This document shows, one piece after another, positions 10,782 through 22,397 of a stretch of 64,000 bases of DNA. The notes below the pieces were generated by a model. The model searched no databases and was not told the origin of the DNA. It worked only from the letters and a program-made list of their open reading frames with translations. Each line of letters begins with the position of its first letter. Positions within the stretch are counted from its first letter, which is position 1. This DNA is from Anniella stebbinsi (Eukaryota; Chordata; Lepidosauria; Squamata; Anniellidae). The stretch spans positions 240,961 through 304,960 of the forward strand of contig JARDYH010000022.1 of the NCBI GenBank assembly GCA_029215795.1, in the 5' to 3' direction. The position numbers and the translations under genes were made by a program.

Positions 10782-13700
10782 CAAGTATAGAGGGACGGGG
10801 AAGTCTAGGGGAAGTCTAGGGGAAGAAGGGGAAGTATAGAGGGAAGGGGAAGTCTAGGGGTAGTCTAGGGGAAGAAGGGGAAGTATAGAGGGAAGGGGAA
10901 GTCTAGGGGAAGAAGGGGAAGTATAGAGGGAAGGGGAAGTCTAGGGGAAGATGGGGAAGTATAGAGGGAAGGTGAAGTCTAGTGGAAGAAAGGGAAGTCT
11001 TTGGGAAGTCTAGGGGAGGAAAAGGAAGTATAGAGGGAAGTGGAAGTCTAATGGAAGAAGGAGAAGTATAGAGGGAAGGGGAAGTCTAGGGGAAGTCTAG
11101 GAGAAGAAGGGGAAGTCTAGGGGAAGACTAGGGAAGAAGGGGAAGTACAGAGGGAAGGGGAAGTCTAGGGGAAGTCTAGGGAAAGAAGGGGAAGTATAGG
11201 GGAAGTCTCGGGGAAGAAGGGGAAGTCTAGGGGAAGAACGGGAAGTCTAAGGGAAGTCTAGGGGAAGAAGGGGAAGTATAGAGGGAAGGGGAAGTCTAGG
11301 GGAAGAAGGGGAAGTCTAGGGGAAGAAGGGGAAGTATAGGGCGAAGGGGAAGTCTAGGGGAAGTCTAGGGGAAGAAGGGGAAGTATAGAGGGAAGGGGAA
11401 GTCTAGGGGAAGTCTAGGGGAAGTCTAGGGGAAGTCTAGGGGAAGTCTAGGGGAAGTCTAGGGGAAGAAGGGGAAGTATAGAGGGAAGGGGAAGCCTAGG
11501 GAAGGAAGGGGAAGTCTACGGGAAGAAGGGGAAGTATAGAGGGAAGGGGAAGTCTAGGGGAAGAAGGGGAAGTCTAGGGGAAGAAGGGGAAGTCTAGGGG
11601 AAGAAGGGGAAGTATAGAGGGAAGGGGAAGTCTAGGGGAAGAAGGGGAAGTCTAGGGGAAGAAGGGGAAGTCTAGGCGAAGAAGGGGAAGTCTAGGGGAA
11701 GTCTAGGGGAAGAAGGGGAAGTATAGAGGGAAGGGGAAGTCTAGGGGAAGTCTAGGGGAAGAAGGGGAAGTCTAGGGGAAGAAGGGGAAGTCTAGGGGAA
11801 GAAGGGGAAGTCTAGGGGAAGAAGGGGAAGTATAGAGGGAAGGGGAAGTCTAGGGGAAGAAGGGGCAGTATAGAGGGAAGGGGAAGTCTAGGGGATGTCT
11901 AGGGGAAGAAGGGGAAGTATAGAGGGAAGGGGAAGTCTAGGGGAAGTCTAGGGGAAGAAGGGGAAGTATAGAGGGAAGGGGAAGTCTAGGGGAAGTCTAG
12001 GGGAAGAAGGGGAAGTCTAGGGGAAGAAGGGGAAGTCTAGGGGAAGAAGGGGAAGTATAGAGGGAAGGGGAAGTCTAGGGGAAGAAGGGGAAATCTAGGG
12101 GAAGTCTAGGGAAGAAGGGGAAGTATAGAGGGAAGGGGAAGTGTAGGGGAAGTCTTGGGGAAGAAGGGGAAATCTAGGAGAAGAAGGGGAACTCTAGGGG
12201 AAGAAGGGGAAGTATAGAGGGAAGGGGAAGTCTAGGGGAAGAAGGGGAAATCTAGGGGAAGTCTAGGGAAGAAGGGGAAGTATAGAGGGAAGGGGAAGTG
12301 TAGGGGAAGTCTTGGGGAAGAAGGGGAAGTCTAGGGGAAGACGTGGAAGTCTAGGGGAAGATGGGGAAGTATAGAGGGAAGGGGAAGTCAAGGGGTAGAC
12401 TAGGGGAAGAAGGGGAAGTATAGAGGGAAGGGGAAGTCTAGGGGAAGTCTAGGGGAAGAAGGGGAAGTATAGAGGGAAGGGGAAGTCTAGGGGAAGAAGG
12501 GGAAGTCTAGAGGAAGAAGGGGAAGTCCAGGGGAAGAAGGGGAAGTCTAGGGGAAGAAGGGGAAGTCTAGGGGAAGAAGGCAAGTATAGAGGGACGGGGA
12601 AGTCTAGGGGAAGTCTAGGGGAAGAAGGGGAAGTATAGAGGGAAGGGGAAGTCTAGGGGTAGTCTAGGGGAAGAAGGGGAAGTATAGAGGGAAGGGGAAG
12701 TCTAGGGGAAGAAGGGGAAGTATAGAGGGAAGGGGAAGTCTAGGGGAAGTCTAGGGGAAGAAGGGGAAGTTTAGGGGAAGAAGGGGAAGTATAGAGTGAA
12801 GGGGAAGTCTAGGGGAAGTCTAGGGGAAGAAGGGGAAGTATAGAGGGAAGGGGAAGTCAAGGGGTAGACTAGGGGAAGAAGGGGAAGTATAGAGGGAAGG
12901 GGAAGTCTAGGGGAAGTCTAGGGGAAGAAGGGGAAGTATAGAGGGAAGGGGAAGTGTAGGGGAAGAAGGGGAAGTATAGAGGGAAGGGGAAGTCTAGGGG
13001 AAGTCTAGGGGAAGAAGGGGAAGTTTAGGGGAAGAAGGGGAAGTATAGAGTGAAGGGGAAGTCTAGTGGAAGTCTAGGGGAAGAAGGGGAAGTATAGAGG
13101 AAAGGGGAAGTCTAGGGGAAGTCTAGGGGAAGAAGGGGCAGTATAGAGGGAAGGGGAAGTCTAGGGGAAGTCTAGGGGAAGAAGGGGAAGTATAGAAGGA
13201 AGGGGAAGTCAAGGGGAAGAAGGGGAAGTCTAGGGGAAGAAGGGGAAGTATAGAGGCAAGGGGAAGTCTAGGGGAAGAAGGGGAAGTATAGAGGGAAGGG
13301 GAAGTCTAGGGGAAGAAGAGGAAGTCTAGGGGAAGCAGGGGAAGTCTAGGGGAAGCAGGGGAAGTCTAGGGGAAGAAGGGGAAGTCTAGGGGAAGTCTAG
13401 GAGAAGAAGGGGAAGTCTAGGGGAAATCTAAAGGAAGAAGGGGAAGTATAGAGGGAAGGGGAAGTCTAATGGAAGAAGGGGAAGTATAGAGGGAAGGGGA
13501 AGTCTAGGGGAAGTCTAGGGGAAGAGGGGGAAGTCTAGGGGAAGAAGGGGAAGTCTAGGGGAAGAATGGGAAGTCTAGGGGAAGAAGGGGAAGTACAGAG
13601 GGAAGGTGAAGTCTAGGGGAAGTCTAGGGAAAGAAGGGGAAGTATAGGGTAAGTCTCGGGGAAGAAGGGGAAGTCTAGGGGAAGAAGGGGAAGTCTAGGG

Positions 13701-16700
13701 GAAGAAGGGGAAGTCTAGGGCAAGAAGGGGAAGTCTAGGGGAAGAAGGGGAAGTACAGAGGGAAGGGGAAGTCTAGGGGAAGTCTAGGGAAAGAAGGGGA
13801 AGTATAGGGGAAGTCTCGGGGAAGAAGGGAAGTCTAGGGGAAGAAGGGGAAGTCTAGGGGAAGAAGGGGAAGTATAAAGGGAAGGGGAAGTCTAGGGGAA
13901 GTCTCGGGGAAGAAGGGAAGTCTAGGGGAAGAAGGGGAAGTCTAGGGGAAGAAGGGGAAGTATAAAGGGAAGGGGAAGTCTAGGGGAAGTCTAGGGGAAG
14001 AAGGGGAAGTATAGAGGGAAGGGGAAGTCTAGGGGAAGTCTAGGAGAAGAAGGGGAAGTCTAGGGGAAATCTAGAGGAAGAAGGGGAAGTATAGAGGGAA
14101 GGGGAAGTCTAATGGAAGAAGGGGAAGTATAGAGGGAAGGGGAAGTCTAGGGGAAGTCTAGGGGAAGAGGGGGAAGTCTAGGGGAAGAAGGGGAAGTCTA
14201 GGGGAAGAAGGGGAAGTCTAGGGGAAGAAGGGGAAGTACAGAGGGAAGGGGAAGTCTAGGGGAAGTCTAGGGGAAGAAGGGGAAGTCTAGGGGAAGTCTA
14301 GGGGAAGAAGGGGAAGTCTAGGGGAAGTCTAGGGGAAGAAGGGGAAGTATAGAGGGAAGGGGAAGTCTAGGGGAAGAAGGGGAAGTCTAGGGGAAGAAGG
14401 GGAAGTCTAGGGGAAGAAGGGGAAGTCTAGGGGAAGAAGGGGAAGTATAGAGGGAAGGGGAAGTCTAGGGGAAGTCTAGGGAAAGAAGGGGAAGTATAGA
14501 GGGAAGGGGAAGTCTAGGGGAAGTCTAGGGGAAGAAGGGGAAGTCTAGGGGAAGAAGGGGAAGTCTAGAGGAAGGAGGGGAAGTATAGAGGGAAGGGGAA
14601 GTCTAGGGGAAGAAGGGGAAGTCTAGGGGAAGAAGGGGAAGTCTAGGGGAAGTCTAGGGGAAGAAGGGGAAGTATAGAGGGAAGGGGAAGTCTAGGGGAA
14701 GAAGGGGAAGTCTTGGAGAAGAAGGGGAAGTCTAGGGGAAGAAGGGGAAGTCTAGGGGAAGAAGGGGAAGTCTAGGGGAAGAAGGGGAAGTACAGAGGGA
14801 AGAGGAAGTCTAGGGGAAGTCTAGGGGAAGAGGGGGAAGTCTAGGGGAAGAAGGGGAAGTCTAGGGGAAGAAGGGGAAGTCTAGGGGAAGAAGGGGAAGT
14901 ACAGAGGGAAGGGGAAGTCTAGGGGAAGTCTAGGGAAAGAAGGGGAAGTATAGGGGAAGTCTCGGGGAAGAAGGGGAAGTCTAGGGGAAGAAGGGGAAGT
15001 CTAAGGGAAGTCTAGGGGAAGAAGGGGAAGTACAGAGGGAAGGGGAAGTCTAGGGGAAATCTAGGGAAAGAAGGGGAAGTATAGGGGAAGTCTCGGGGAA
15101 AAAGGGAAGTCTAGGGGAAGAAGGGGAAGTCTAGGGGAAGAAGGGTTAGTCTAGGGGAAGTCTAGGGGAAGAAGGGGAAGTATAGAGGGAAGGGGAAGTC
15201 TAGGGGAAGTCTAGGGGAAGAATGGGAAGTCTAGGGGAAGTCTAGGGGAAGAAGGGGAAGTATAGAGGGAAGGGAAAGTCTAGGGGAAGAAGGGGAAGTA
15301 CAGAGGGAAGGGGAAGTCTAGGGGAAGAAGGGGAATTCTAGGGGAAGAAGGGGAAGTATAGAGTGAAGGGGAAGTCTAGGGGAAGTCTACGGGAAGAAAA
15401 GGAAGTATAGAGGGAAGGGGAAGTCTAGGGGAAGTCTAGGGGAAGAAGGGGAAGTATAGAGGGAAGGGGAAGTCTAGGGGAAGTCTAGGGGAAGAAGGGG
15501 AAGTATAGAGGGAAGGGGAAGTCTAGGGGAAGAAGGGGAACTCTAGGGGAAGAAGAGGAAGTCTAGGGGAAGAAGGGGAAGTATAGGGGAAGTCTCGGGG
15601 AAGAAGGGAAGTCTAGGGGAAGAAGGGGAAGTCTAGGGGAAGAAGGGGAAGTATAGAGTGAAGGGGAAGTCTAGGGGAAGTCTAGGGGAAGAAGGGGAAG
15701 TATAGAGGGAAGGGGAATTCTAGGGGAAGTCTAGGGGAAGAAGGGGAATTATAGAGGGAAGGGGAAGACTAGGGGAAGTCTAGGGGAAGAAGGGGAAGTA
15801 TAGAGGGAAGGGGAAGTCTAGGGGAAGAAGGGGAAGTCTAGGGGAAGAAGGGGAAGTCTAGGGGAAGAAGGGGAAATATAGAGGGAAGGGGAAGTCTAGG
15901 GGAAGATGGGGAAGTATAGAGGGAAGGGGAAGTCTAGTGGAAGAAGGGGAAGTCTTTGGGAAGTCTAGGGGAGGAAAAGGAAGTATAGAGGGAAGGGGAA
16001 GTCTAATGGAAGAAGGAGAAGTATAGAGGGAAGGGGAAGTCTAGGGGAAGTCTAGGAGAAGAAGGGGAAGTCTAGGGGAAGACTAGGGAAGAAGGGGAAG
16101 TATAGAGGGAAGGGGAAGTGTAGGGGAAGTCTTGGGGAAGAAGGGGAAGTCTAGGGGAAGAAAGGGAAGTCTAGGGGAAGAAGGGGAAGTCTAGGGGAAG
16201 AAGGGGAAGTATAGAGGGAAGGGGAAGTCAAGGGGAAGAAGGGGAAGTCTAGGGGAAGAAGGGGAAGTATAGAGGCAAGGGGAAGTCTAGGGGAAGAAGG
16301 GGAAGTATAGAGGGAAGGGGAAGTCTAGGGGAAGAAGAGGAAGTCTAGGGGAAGAATGGGAAGTCTAGGGGAAGAAAGGGAAGTATAGAGGAAGGGGAAG
16401 TCTAGGGGAAGAAGGGGAAGTATAAAGGGAAGGGGAAGTCTAGGGGAAGTCTAGGGGAAGAAGGGGAAGTCTAGGGGAAATCTAGAGGAAGAAGGGGAAG
16501 TATAGAGGGAAGGGGAAGTCTAATGGAAGAAGAGGAAGTATAGAGGGAAGGGGAAGTCTAGGGGAAGTCTAGGGGAAGAAGGGGAAGTCTAGGGGAAGTC
16601 TAGGGGAAGAAGGGAAAGTATAGAGGGATGGGGAAGTCTAGGGGAAGTCTAGGGGAAAAAGGGGAAGTCTAGGGGAAGAAGGGGAAGTATAGAGGGAAGG

Positions 16701-16974
16701 GGAAGTCTAGGGGAAGAAGGGGAAGTCTAGGGGAAGAAGGGGACGTACAGAGGGAATGGGAAGTCTAGGGGAAGAAGGGGAAGTATAGAGTGAAGGGGTA
16801 GTCTAGGGGAAGTCTAGGGGAAGAAGGGGAAGTACAGAGGGAAGGGGAAGTCTAGGGGAAGTCTAGGGGAAGAAGGGGAAGTATAGAGGGAAGGGGAAGT
16901 CTAGGGGAAGAAGGGGAAGTCCAGGGGAAGAAGGGGAAGTCTAGGGGAAGAAGGGGAAGTCTAGGGGAAGAAGG
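10782..16974. repeat. HOR-1 copy 1 (6,193 bp)
   Basis: Phase is set at the C of AAGGCAAGTATAGAGGGACGGGG. Landmarks: GTCTTTGGG version a at 10,997 (+215), the six-word A-run at about 11,395-11,460, GGCCTAG-like GCCTAGGGAAGG near 11,492, a second AAGGCAAG at 12,581, GGGCAAG at 13,721, and GTCTTTGGG version b at 15,952, which precedes the next version a by 1,238 bp. AAGGCAAG spacing is 1,799 bp here against 1,997 bp in copies 3, 4 and 5, so this copy lacks 198 bp between about 11,750 and 11,850, where GTCCAGGGG and GAAATCTAGGGG are missing. Confidence 0.9.
11395..11470. repeat. Six-word A-run of HOR-1
   Basis: Six consecutive GGGGAAGTCTA words occur with no B or C between them, followed by GGGGAAGAA, a C word and GCCTAGGGAAGG. 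The same six-word run occurs in copy 2 (about 17,590-17,650), copy 3 (about 23,013-23,080), copy 4 (about 26,213-26,275) and copy 5 (about 32,343-32,410). In the left domain the equivalent position, identified by the same downstream GCCTAGGGAAGG, has only four words (near 4,595, 5,225, 6,400 and 9,846). Confidence 0.88.
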
Positions 16975-19900
16975 CAAGTATAGAGGGACGGGGAAGTCTA
17001 GGGGAAGTCTAGGGGAAGAAGGGGAAGTATAGAGGGAAGGGGAAGTCTAGGGGTAGTCTAGGGGAAGAAGGGGAAGTATAGAGGGAAGGGGAAGTCTAGG
17101 GGAAGAAGGGGAAGTATAGAGGGAAGGGGAAGTCTAGGGGAAGATGGGGAAGTATAGAGGGAAGGTGAAGTCTAGTGGAAGAAAGGGAAGTCTTTGGGAA
17201 GTCTAGGGGAGGAAAAGGAAGTATAGAGGGAAGTGGAAGTCTAATGGAAGAAGGAGAAGTATAGAGGGAAGGGGAAGTCTAGGGGAAGTCTAGGAGAAGA
17301 AGGGGAAGTCTAGGGGAAGACTAGGGAAGAAGGGGAAGTACAGAGGGAAGGGGAAGTCTAGGGGAAGTCTAGGGAAAGAAGGGGAAGTATAGGGGAAGTC
17401 TCGGGGAAGAAGGGGAAGTCTAGGGGAAGAACGGGAAGTCTAAGGGAAGTCTAGGGGAAGAAGGGGAAGTATAGAGGGAAGGGGAAGTCTAGGGGAAGAA
17501 GGGGAAGTCTAGGGGAAGAAGGGGAAGTATAGGGCGAAGGGGAAGTCTAGGGGAAGTCTAGGGGAAGAAGGGGAAGTATAGAGGGAAGGGGAAGTCTAGG
17601 GGAAGTCTAGGGGAAGTCTAGGGGAAGTCTAGGGGAAGTCTAGGGGAAGTCTAGGGGAAGAAGGGGAAGTATAGAGGGAAGGGGAAGCCTAGGGAAGGAA
17701 GGGGAAGTCTACGGGAAGAAGGGGAAGTATAGAGGGAAGGGGAAGTCTAGGGGAAGAAGGGGAAGTCTAGGGGAAGAAGGGGAAGTCTAGGGGAAGAAGG
17801 GGAAGTATAGAGGGAAGGGGAAGTCTAGGGGAAGAAGGGGAAGTCTAGGGGAAGAAGGGGAAGTCTAGGCGAAGAAGGGGAAGTCTAGGGGAAGTCTAGG
17901 GGAAGAAGGGGAAGTATAGAGGGAAGGGGAAGTCTAGGGGAAGTCTAGGGGAAGAAGGGGAAGTCTAGGGGAAGAAGGGGAAGTCCAGGGGAAGAAGGGG
18001 AAATCTAGGGGAAGAAGGGGAAGTCTAGGGGAAGAAGGGGAAGTCTAGGGGAAGAAGGGGAAGTATAGAGGGAAGGGGAAGTTTAGGGGAAGTCTAGGGA
18101 AAGAAGGGGAAGTATAGAGGGAAGGGGAAGTCTAGGGGAAGTTTAGGGGAAGAAGGGGAAGTCTAGGGGAAGAAGGGGAAGTCTAGGGGAAGAAGGGGAA
18201 GTCTAGGGGAAGAAGGGGAAGTATAGAGGGAAGGGGAAGTCTAGGGGAAGAAGGGGCAGTATAGAGGGAAGGGGAAGTCTAGGGGATGTCTAGGGGAAGA
18301 AGGGGAAGTATAGAGGGAAGGGGAAGTCTAGGGGAAGTCTAGGGGAAGAAGGGGAAGTATAGAGGGAAGGGGAAGTCTAGGGGAAGTCTAGGGGAAGAAG
18401 GGGAAGTCTAGGGGAAGAAGGGGAAGTCTAGGGGAAGAAGGGGAAGTTTAGGGGAAGAAGGGGAAGTATAGAGTGAAGGGGAAGTCTAGTGGAAGTCTAG
18501 GGGAAGAAGGGGAAGTATAGAGGAAAGGGGAAGTCTAGGGGAAGTCTAGGGGAAGAAGGGGCAGTATAGAGGGAAGGGGAAGTCTAGGGGAAGTCTAGGG
18601 GAAGAAGGGGAAGTATAGAAGGAAGGGGAAGTCAAGGGGAAGAAGGGGAAGTCTAGGGGAAGAAGGGGAAGTATAGAGGCAAGGGGAAGTCTAGGGGAAG
18701 AAGGGGAAGTATAGAGGGAAGGGGAAGTCTAGGGGAAGAAGAGGAAGTCTAGGGGAAGCAGGGGAAGTCTAGGGGAAGCAGGGGAAGTCTAGGGGAAGAA
18801 GGGGAAGTCTAGGGGAAGTCTAGGAGAAGAAGGGGAAGTCTAGGGGAAATCTAAAGGAAGAAGGGGAAGTATAGAGGGAAGGGGAAGTCTAATGGAAGAA
18901 GGGGAAGTATAGAGGGAAGGGGAAGTCTAGGGGAAGTCTAGGGGAAGAGGGGGAAGTCTAGGGGAAGAAGGGGAAGTCTAGGGGAAGAATGGGAAGTCTA
19001 GGGGAAGAAGGGGAAGTACAGAGGGAAGGTGAAGTCTAGGGGAAGTCTAGGGAAAGAAGGGGAAGTATAGGGTAAGTCTCGGGGAAGAAGGGGAAGTCTA
19101 GGGGAAGAAGGGGAAGTCTAGGGGAAGAAGGGGAAGTCTAGGGCAAGAAGGGGAAGTCTAGGGGAAGAAGGGGAAGTACAGAGGGAAGGGGAAGTCTAGG
19201 GGAAGTCTAGGGAAAGAAGGGGAAGTATAGGGGAAGTCTCGGGGAAGAAGGGAAGTCTAGGGGAAGAAGGGGAAGTCTAGGGGAAGAAGGGGAAGTATAA
19301 AGGGAAGGGGAAGTCTAGGGGAAGTCTCGGGGAAGAAGGGAAGTCTAGGGGAAGAAGGGGAAGTCTAGGGGAAGAAGGGGAAGTATAAAGGGAAGGGGAA
19401 GTCTAGGGGAAGTCTAGGGGAAGAAGGGGAAGTATAGAGGGAAGGGGAAGTCTAGGGGAAGTCTAGGAGAAGAAGGGGAAGTCTAGGGGAAATCTAGAGG
19501 AAGAAGGGGAAGTATAGAGGGAAGGGGAAGTCTAATGGAAGAAGGGGAAGTATAGAGGGAAGGGGAAGTCTAGGGGAAGTCTAGGGGAAGAGGGGGAAGT
19601 CTAGGGGAAGAAGGGGAAGTCTAGGGGAAGAAGGGGAAGTCTAGGGGAAGAAGGGGAAGTACAGAGGGAAGGGGAAGTCTAGGGGAAGTCTAGGGGAAGA
19701 AGGGGAAGTCTAGGGGAAGTCTAGGGGAAGAAGGGGAAGTCTAGGGGAAGTCTAGGGGAAGAAGGGGAAGTATAGAGGGAAGGGGAAGTCTAGGGGAAGA
19801 AGGGGAAGTCTAGGGGAAGAAGGGGAAGTCTAGGGGAAGAAGGGGAAGTCTAGGGGAAGAAGGGGAAGTATAGAGGGAAGGGGAAGTCTAGGGGAAGTCT

Positions 19901-22397
19901 AGGGAAAGAAGGGGAAGTATAGAGGGAAGGGGAAGTCTAGGGGAAGTCTAGGGGAAGAAGGGGAAGTCTAGGGGAAGAAGGGGAAGTCTAGAGGAAGGAG
20001 GGGAAGTATAGAGGGAAGGGGAAGTCTAGGGGAAGAAGGGGAAGTCTAGGGGAAGAAGGGGAAGTCTAGGGGAAGTCTAGGGGAAGAAGGGGAAGTATAG
20101 AGGGAAGGGGAAGTCTAGGGGAAGAAGGGGAAGTCTTGGAGAAGAAGGGGAAGTCTAGGGGAAGAAGGGGAAGTCTAGGGGAAGAAGGGGAAGTCTAGGG
20201 GAAGAAGGGGAAGTACAGAGGGAAGAGGAAGTCTAGGGGAAGTCTAGGGGAAGAGGGGGAAGTCTAGGGGAAGAAGGGGAAGTCTAGGGGAAGAAGGGGA
20301 AGTCTAGGGGAAGAAGGGGAAGTACAGAGGGAAGGGGAAGTCTAGGGGAAGTCTAGGGAAAGAAGGGGAAGTATAGGGGAAGTCTCGGGGAAGAAGGGGA
20401 AGTCTAGGGGAAGAAGGGGAAGTCTAAGGGAAGTCTAGGGGAAGAAGGGGAAGTACAGAGGGAAGGGGAAGTCTAGGGGAAATCTAGGGAAAGAAGGGGA
20501 AGTATAGGGGAAGTCTCGGGGAAAAAGGGAAGTCTAGGGGAAGAAGGGGAAGTCTAGGGGAAGAAGGGTTAGTCTAGGGGAAGTCTAGGGGAAGAAGGGG
20601 AAGTATAGAGGGAAGGGGAAGTCTAGGGGAAGTCTAGGGGAAGAATGGGAAGTCTAGGGGAAGTCTAGGGGAAGAAGGGGAAGTATAGAGGGAAGGGAAA
20701 GTCTAGGGGAAGAAGGGGAAGTACAGAGGGAAGGGGAAGTCTAGGGGAAGAAGGGGAATTCTAGGGGAAGAAGGGGAAGTATAGAGTGAAGGGGAAGTCT
20801 AGGGGAAGTCTACGGGAAGAAAAGGAAGTATAGAGGGAAGGGGAAGTCTAGGGGAAGTCTAGGGGAAGAAGGGGAAGTATAGAGGGAAGGGGAAGTCTAG
20901 GGGAAGTCTAGGGGAAGAAGGGGAAGTATAGAGGGAAGGGGAAGTCTAGGGGAAGAAGGGGAACTCTAGGGGAAGAAGAGGAAGTCTAGGGGAAGAAGGG
21001 GAAGTATAGGGGAAGTCTCGGGGAAGAAGGGAAGTCTAGGGGAAGAAGGGGAAGTCTAGGGGAAGAAGGGGAAGTATAGAGTGAAGGGGAAGTCTAGGGG
21101 AAGTCTAGGGGAAGAAGGGGAAGTATAGAGGGAAGGGGAATTCTAGGGGAAGTCTAGGGGAAGAAGGGGAATTATAGAGGGAAGGGGAAGACTAGGGGAA
21201 GTCTAGGGGAAGAAGGGGAAGTATAGAGGGAAGGGGAAGTCTAGGGGAAGAAGGGGAAGTCTAGGGGAAGAAGGGGAAGTCTAGGGGAAGAAGGGGAAAT
21301 ATAGAGGGAAGGGGAAGTCTAGGGGAAGATGGGGAAGTATAGAGGGAAGGGGAAGTCTAGTGGAAGAAGGGGAAGTCTTTGGGAAGTCTAGGGGAGGAAA
21401 AGGAAGTATAGAGGGAAGGGGAAGTCTAATGGAAGAAGGAGAAGTATAGAGGGAAGGGGAAGTCTAGGGGAAGTCTAGGAGAAGAAGGGGAAGTCTAGGG
21501 GAAGACTAGGGAAGAAGGGGAAGTATAGAGGGAAGGGGAAGTGTAGGGGAAGTCTTGGGGAAGAAGGGGAAGTCTAGGGGAAGAAAGGGAAGTCTAGGGG
21601 AAGAAGGGGAAGTCTAGGGGAAGAAGGGGAAGTATAGAGGGAAGGGGAAGTCAAGGGGAAGAAGGGGAAGTCTAGGGGAAGAAGGGGAAGTATAGAGGCA
21701 AGGGGAAGTCTAGGGGAAGAAGGGGAAGTATAGAGGGAAGGGGAAGTCTAGGGGAAGAAGAGGAAGTCTAGGGGAAGAATGGGAAGTCTAGGGGAAGAAA
21801 GGGAAGTATAGAGGAAGGGGAAGTCTAGGGGAAGAAGGGGAAGTATAAAGGGAAGGGGAAGTCTAGGGGAAGTCTAGGGGAAGAAGGGGAAGTCTAGGGG
21901 AAATCTAGAGGAAGAAGGGGAAGTATAGAGGGAAGGGGAAGTCTAATGGAAGAAGAGGAAGTATAGAGGGAAGGGGAAGTCTAGGGGAAGTCTAGGGGAA
22001 GAAGGGGAAGTCTAGGGGAAGTCTAGGGGAAGAAGGGAAAGTATAGAGGGATGGGGAAGTCTAGGGGAAGTCTAGGGGAAAAAGGGGAAGTCTAGGGGAA
22101 GAAGGGGAAGTATAGAGGGAAGGGGAAGTCTAGGGGAAGAAGGGGAAGTCTAGGGGAAGAAGGGGACGTACAGAGGGAATAGGAAGTCTAGGGGAAGAAG
22201 GGGAAGTATAGAGTGAAGGGGTAGTCTAGGGGAAGTCTAGGGGAAGAAGGGGAAGTACAGAGGGAAGGGGAAGTCTAGGGGAAGTCTAGGGGAAGAAGGG
22301 GAAGTATAGAGGGAAGGGGAAGTCTAGGGGAAGAAGGGGAAGTCCAGGGGAAGAAGGGGAAGTCTAGGGGAAGAAGGGGAAGTCTAGGGGAAGAAGG
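16975..22397. repeat. HOR-1 copy 2 (5,423 bp, 968-bp internal deletion)
   Basis: Landmarks are AAGGCAAG at 16,975, GTCTTTGGG version a at 17,190, GGGCAAG at 19,144 and version b at 21,375. The internal second AAGGCAAG is absent. Near 18,440 the text jumps from the position equivalent to about 12,055 in copy 1 to that of about 13,020 (GGGGAAGTTTAGGGG followed by GTATAGAGTGAAGG and GTCTAGTGG). Relative to the reconstructed 6,391-bp unit this is a clean loss of 968 bp. It keeps the 198 bp that copy 1 lacks. Confidence 0.9.
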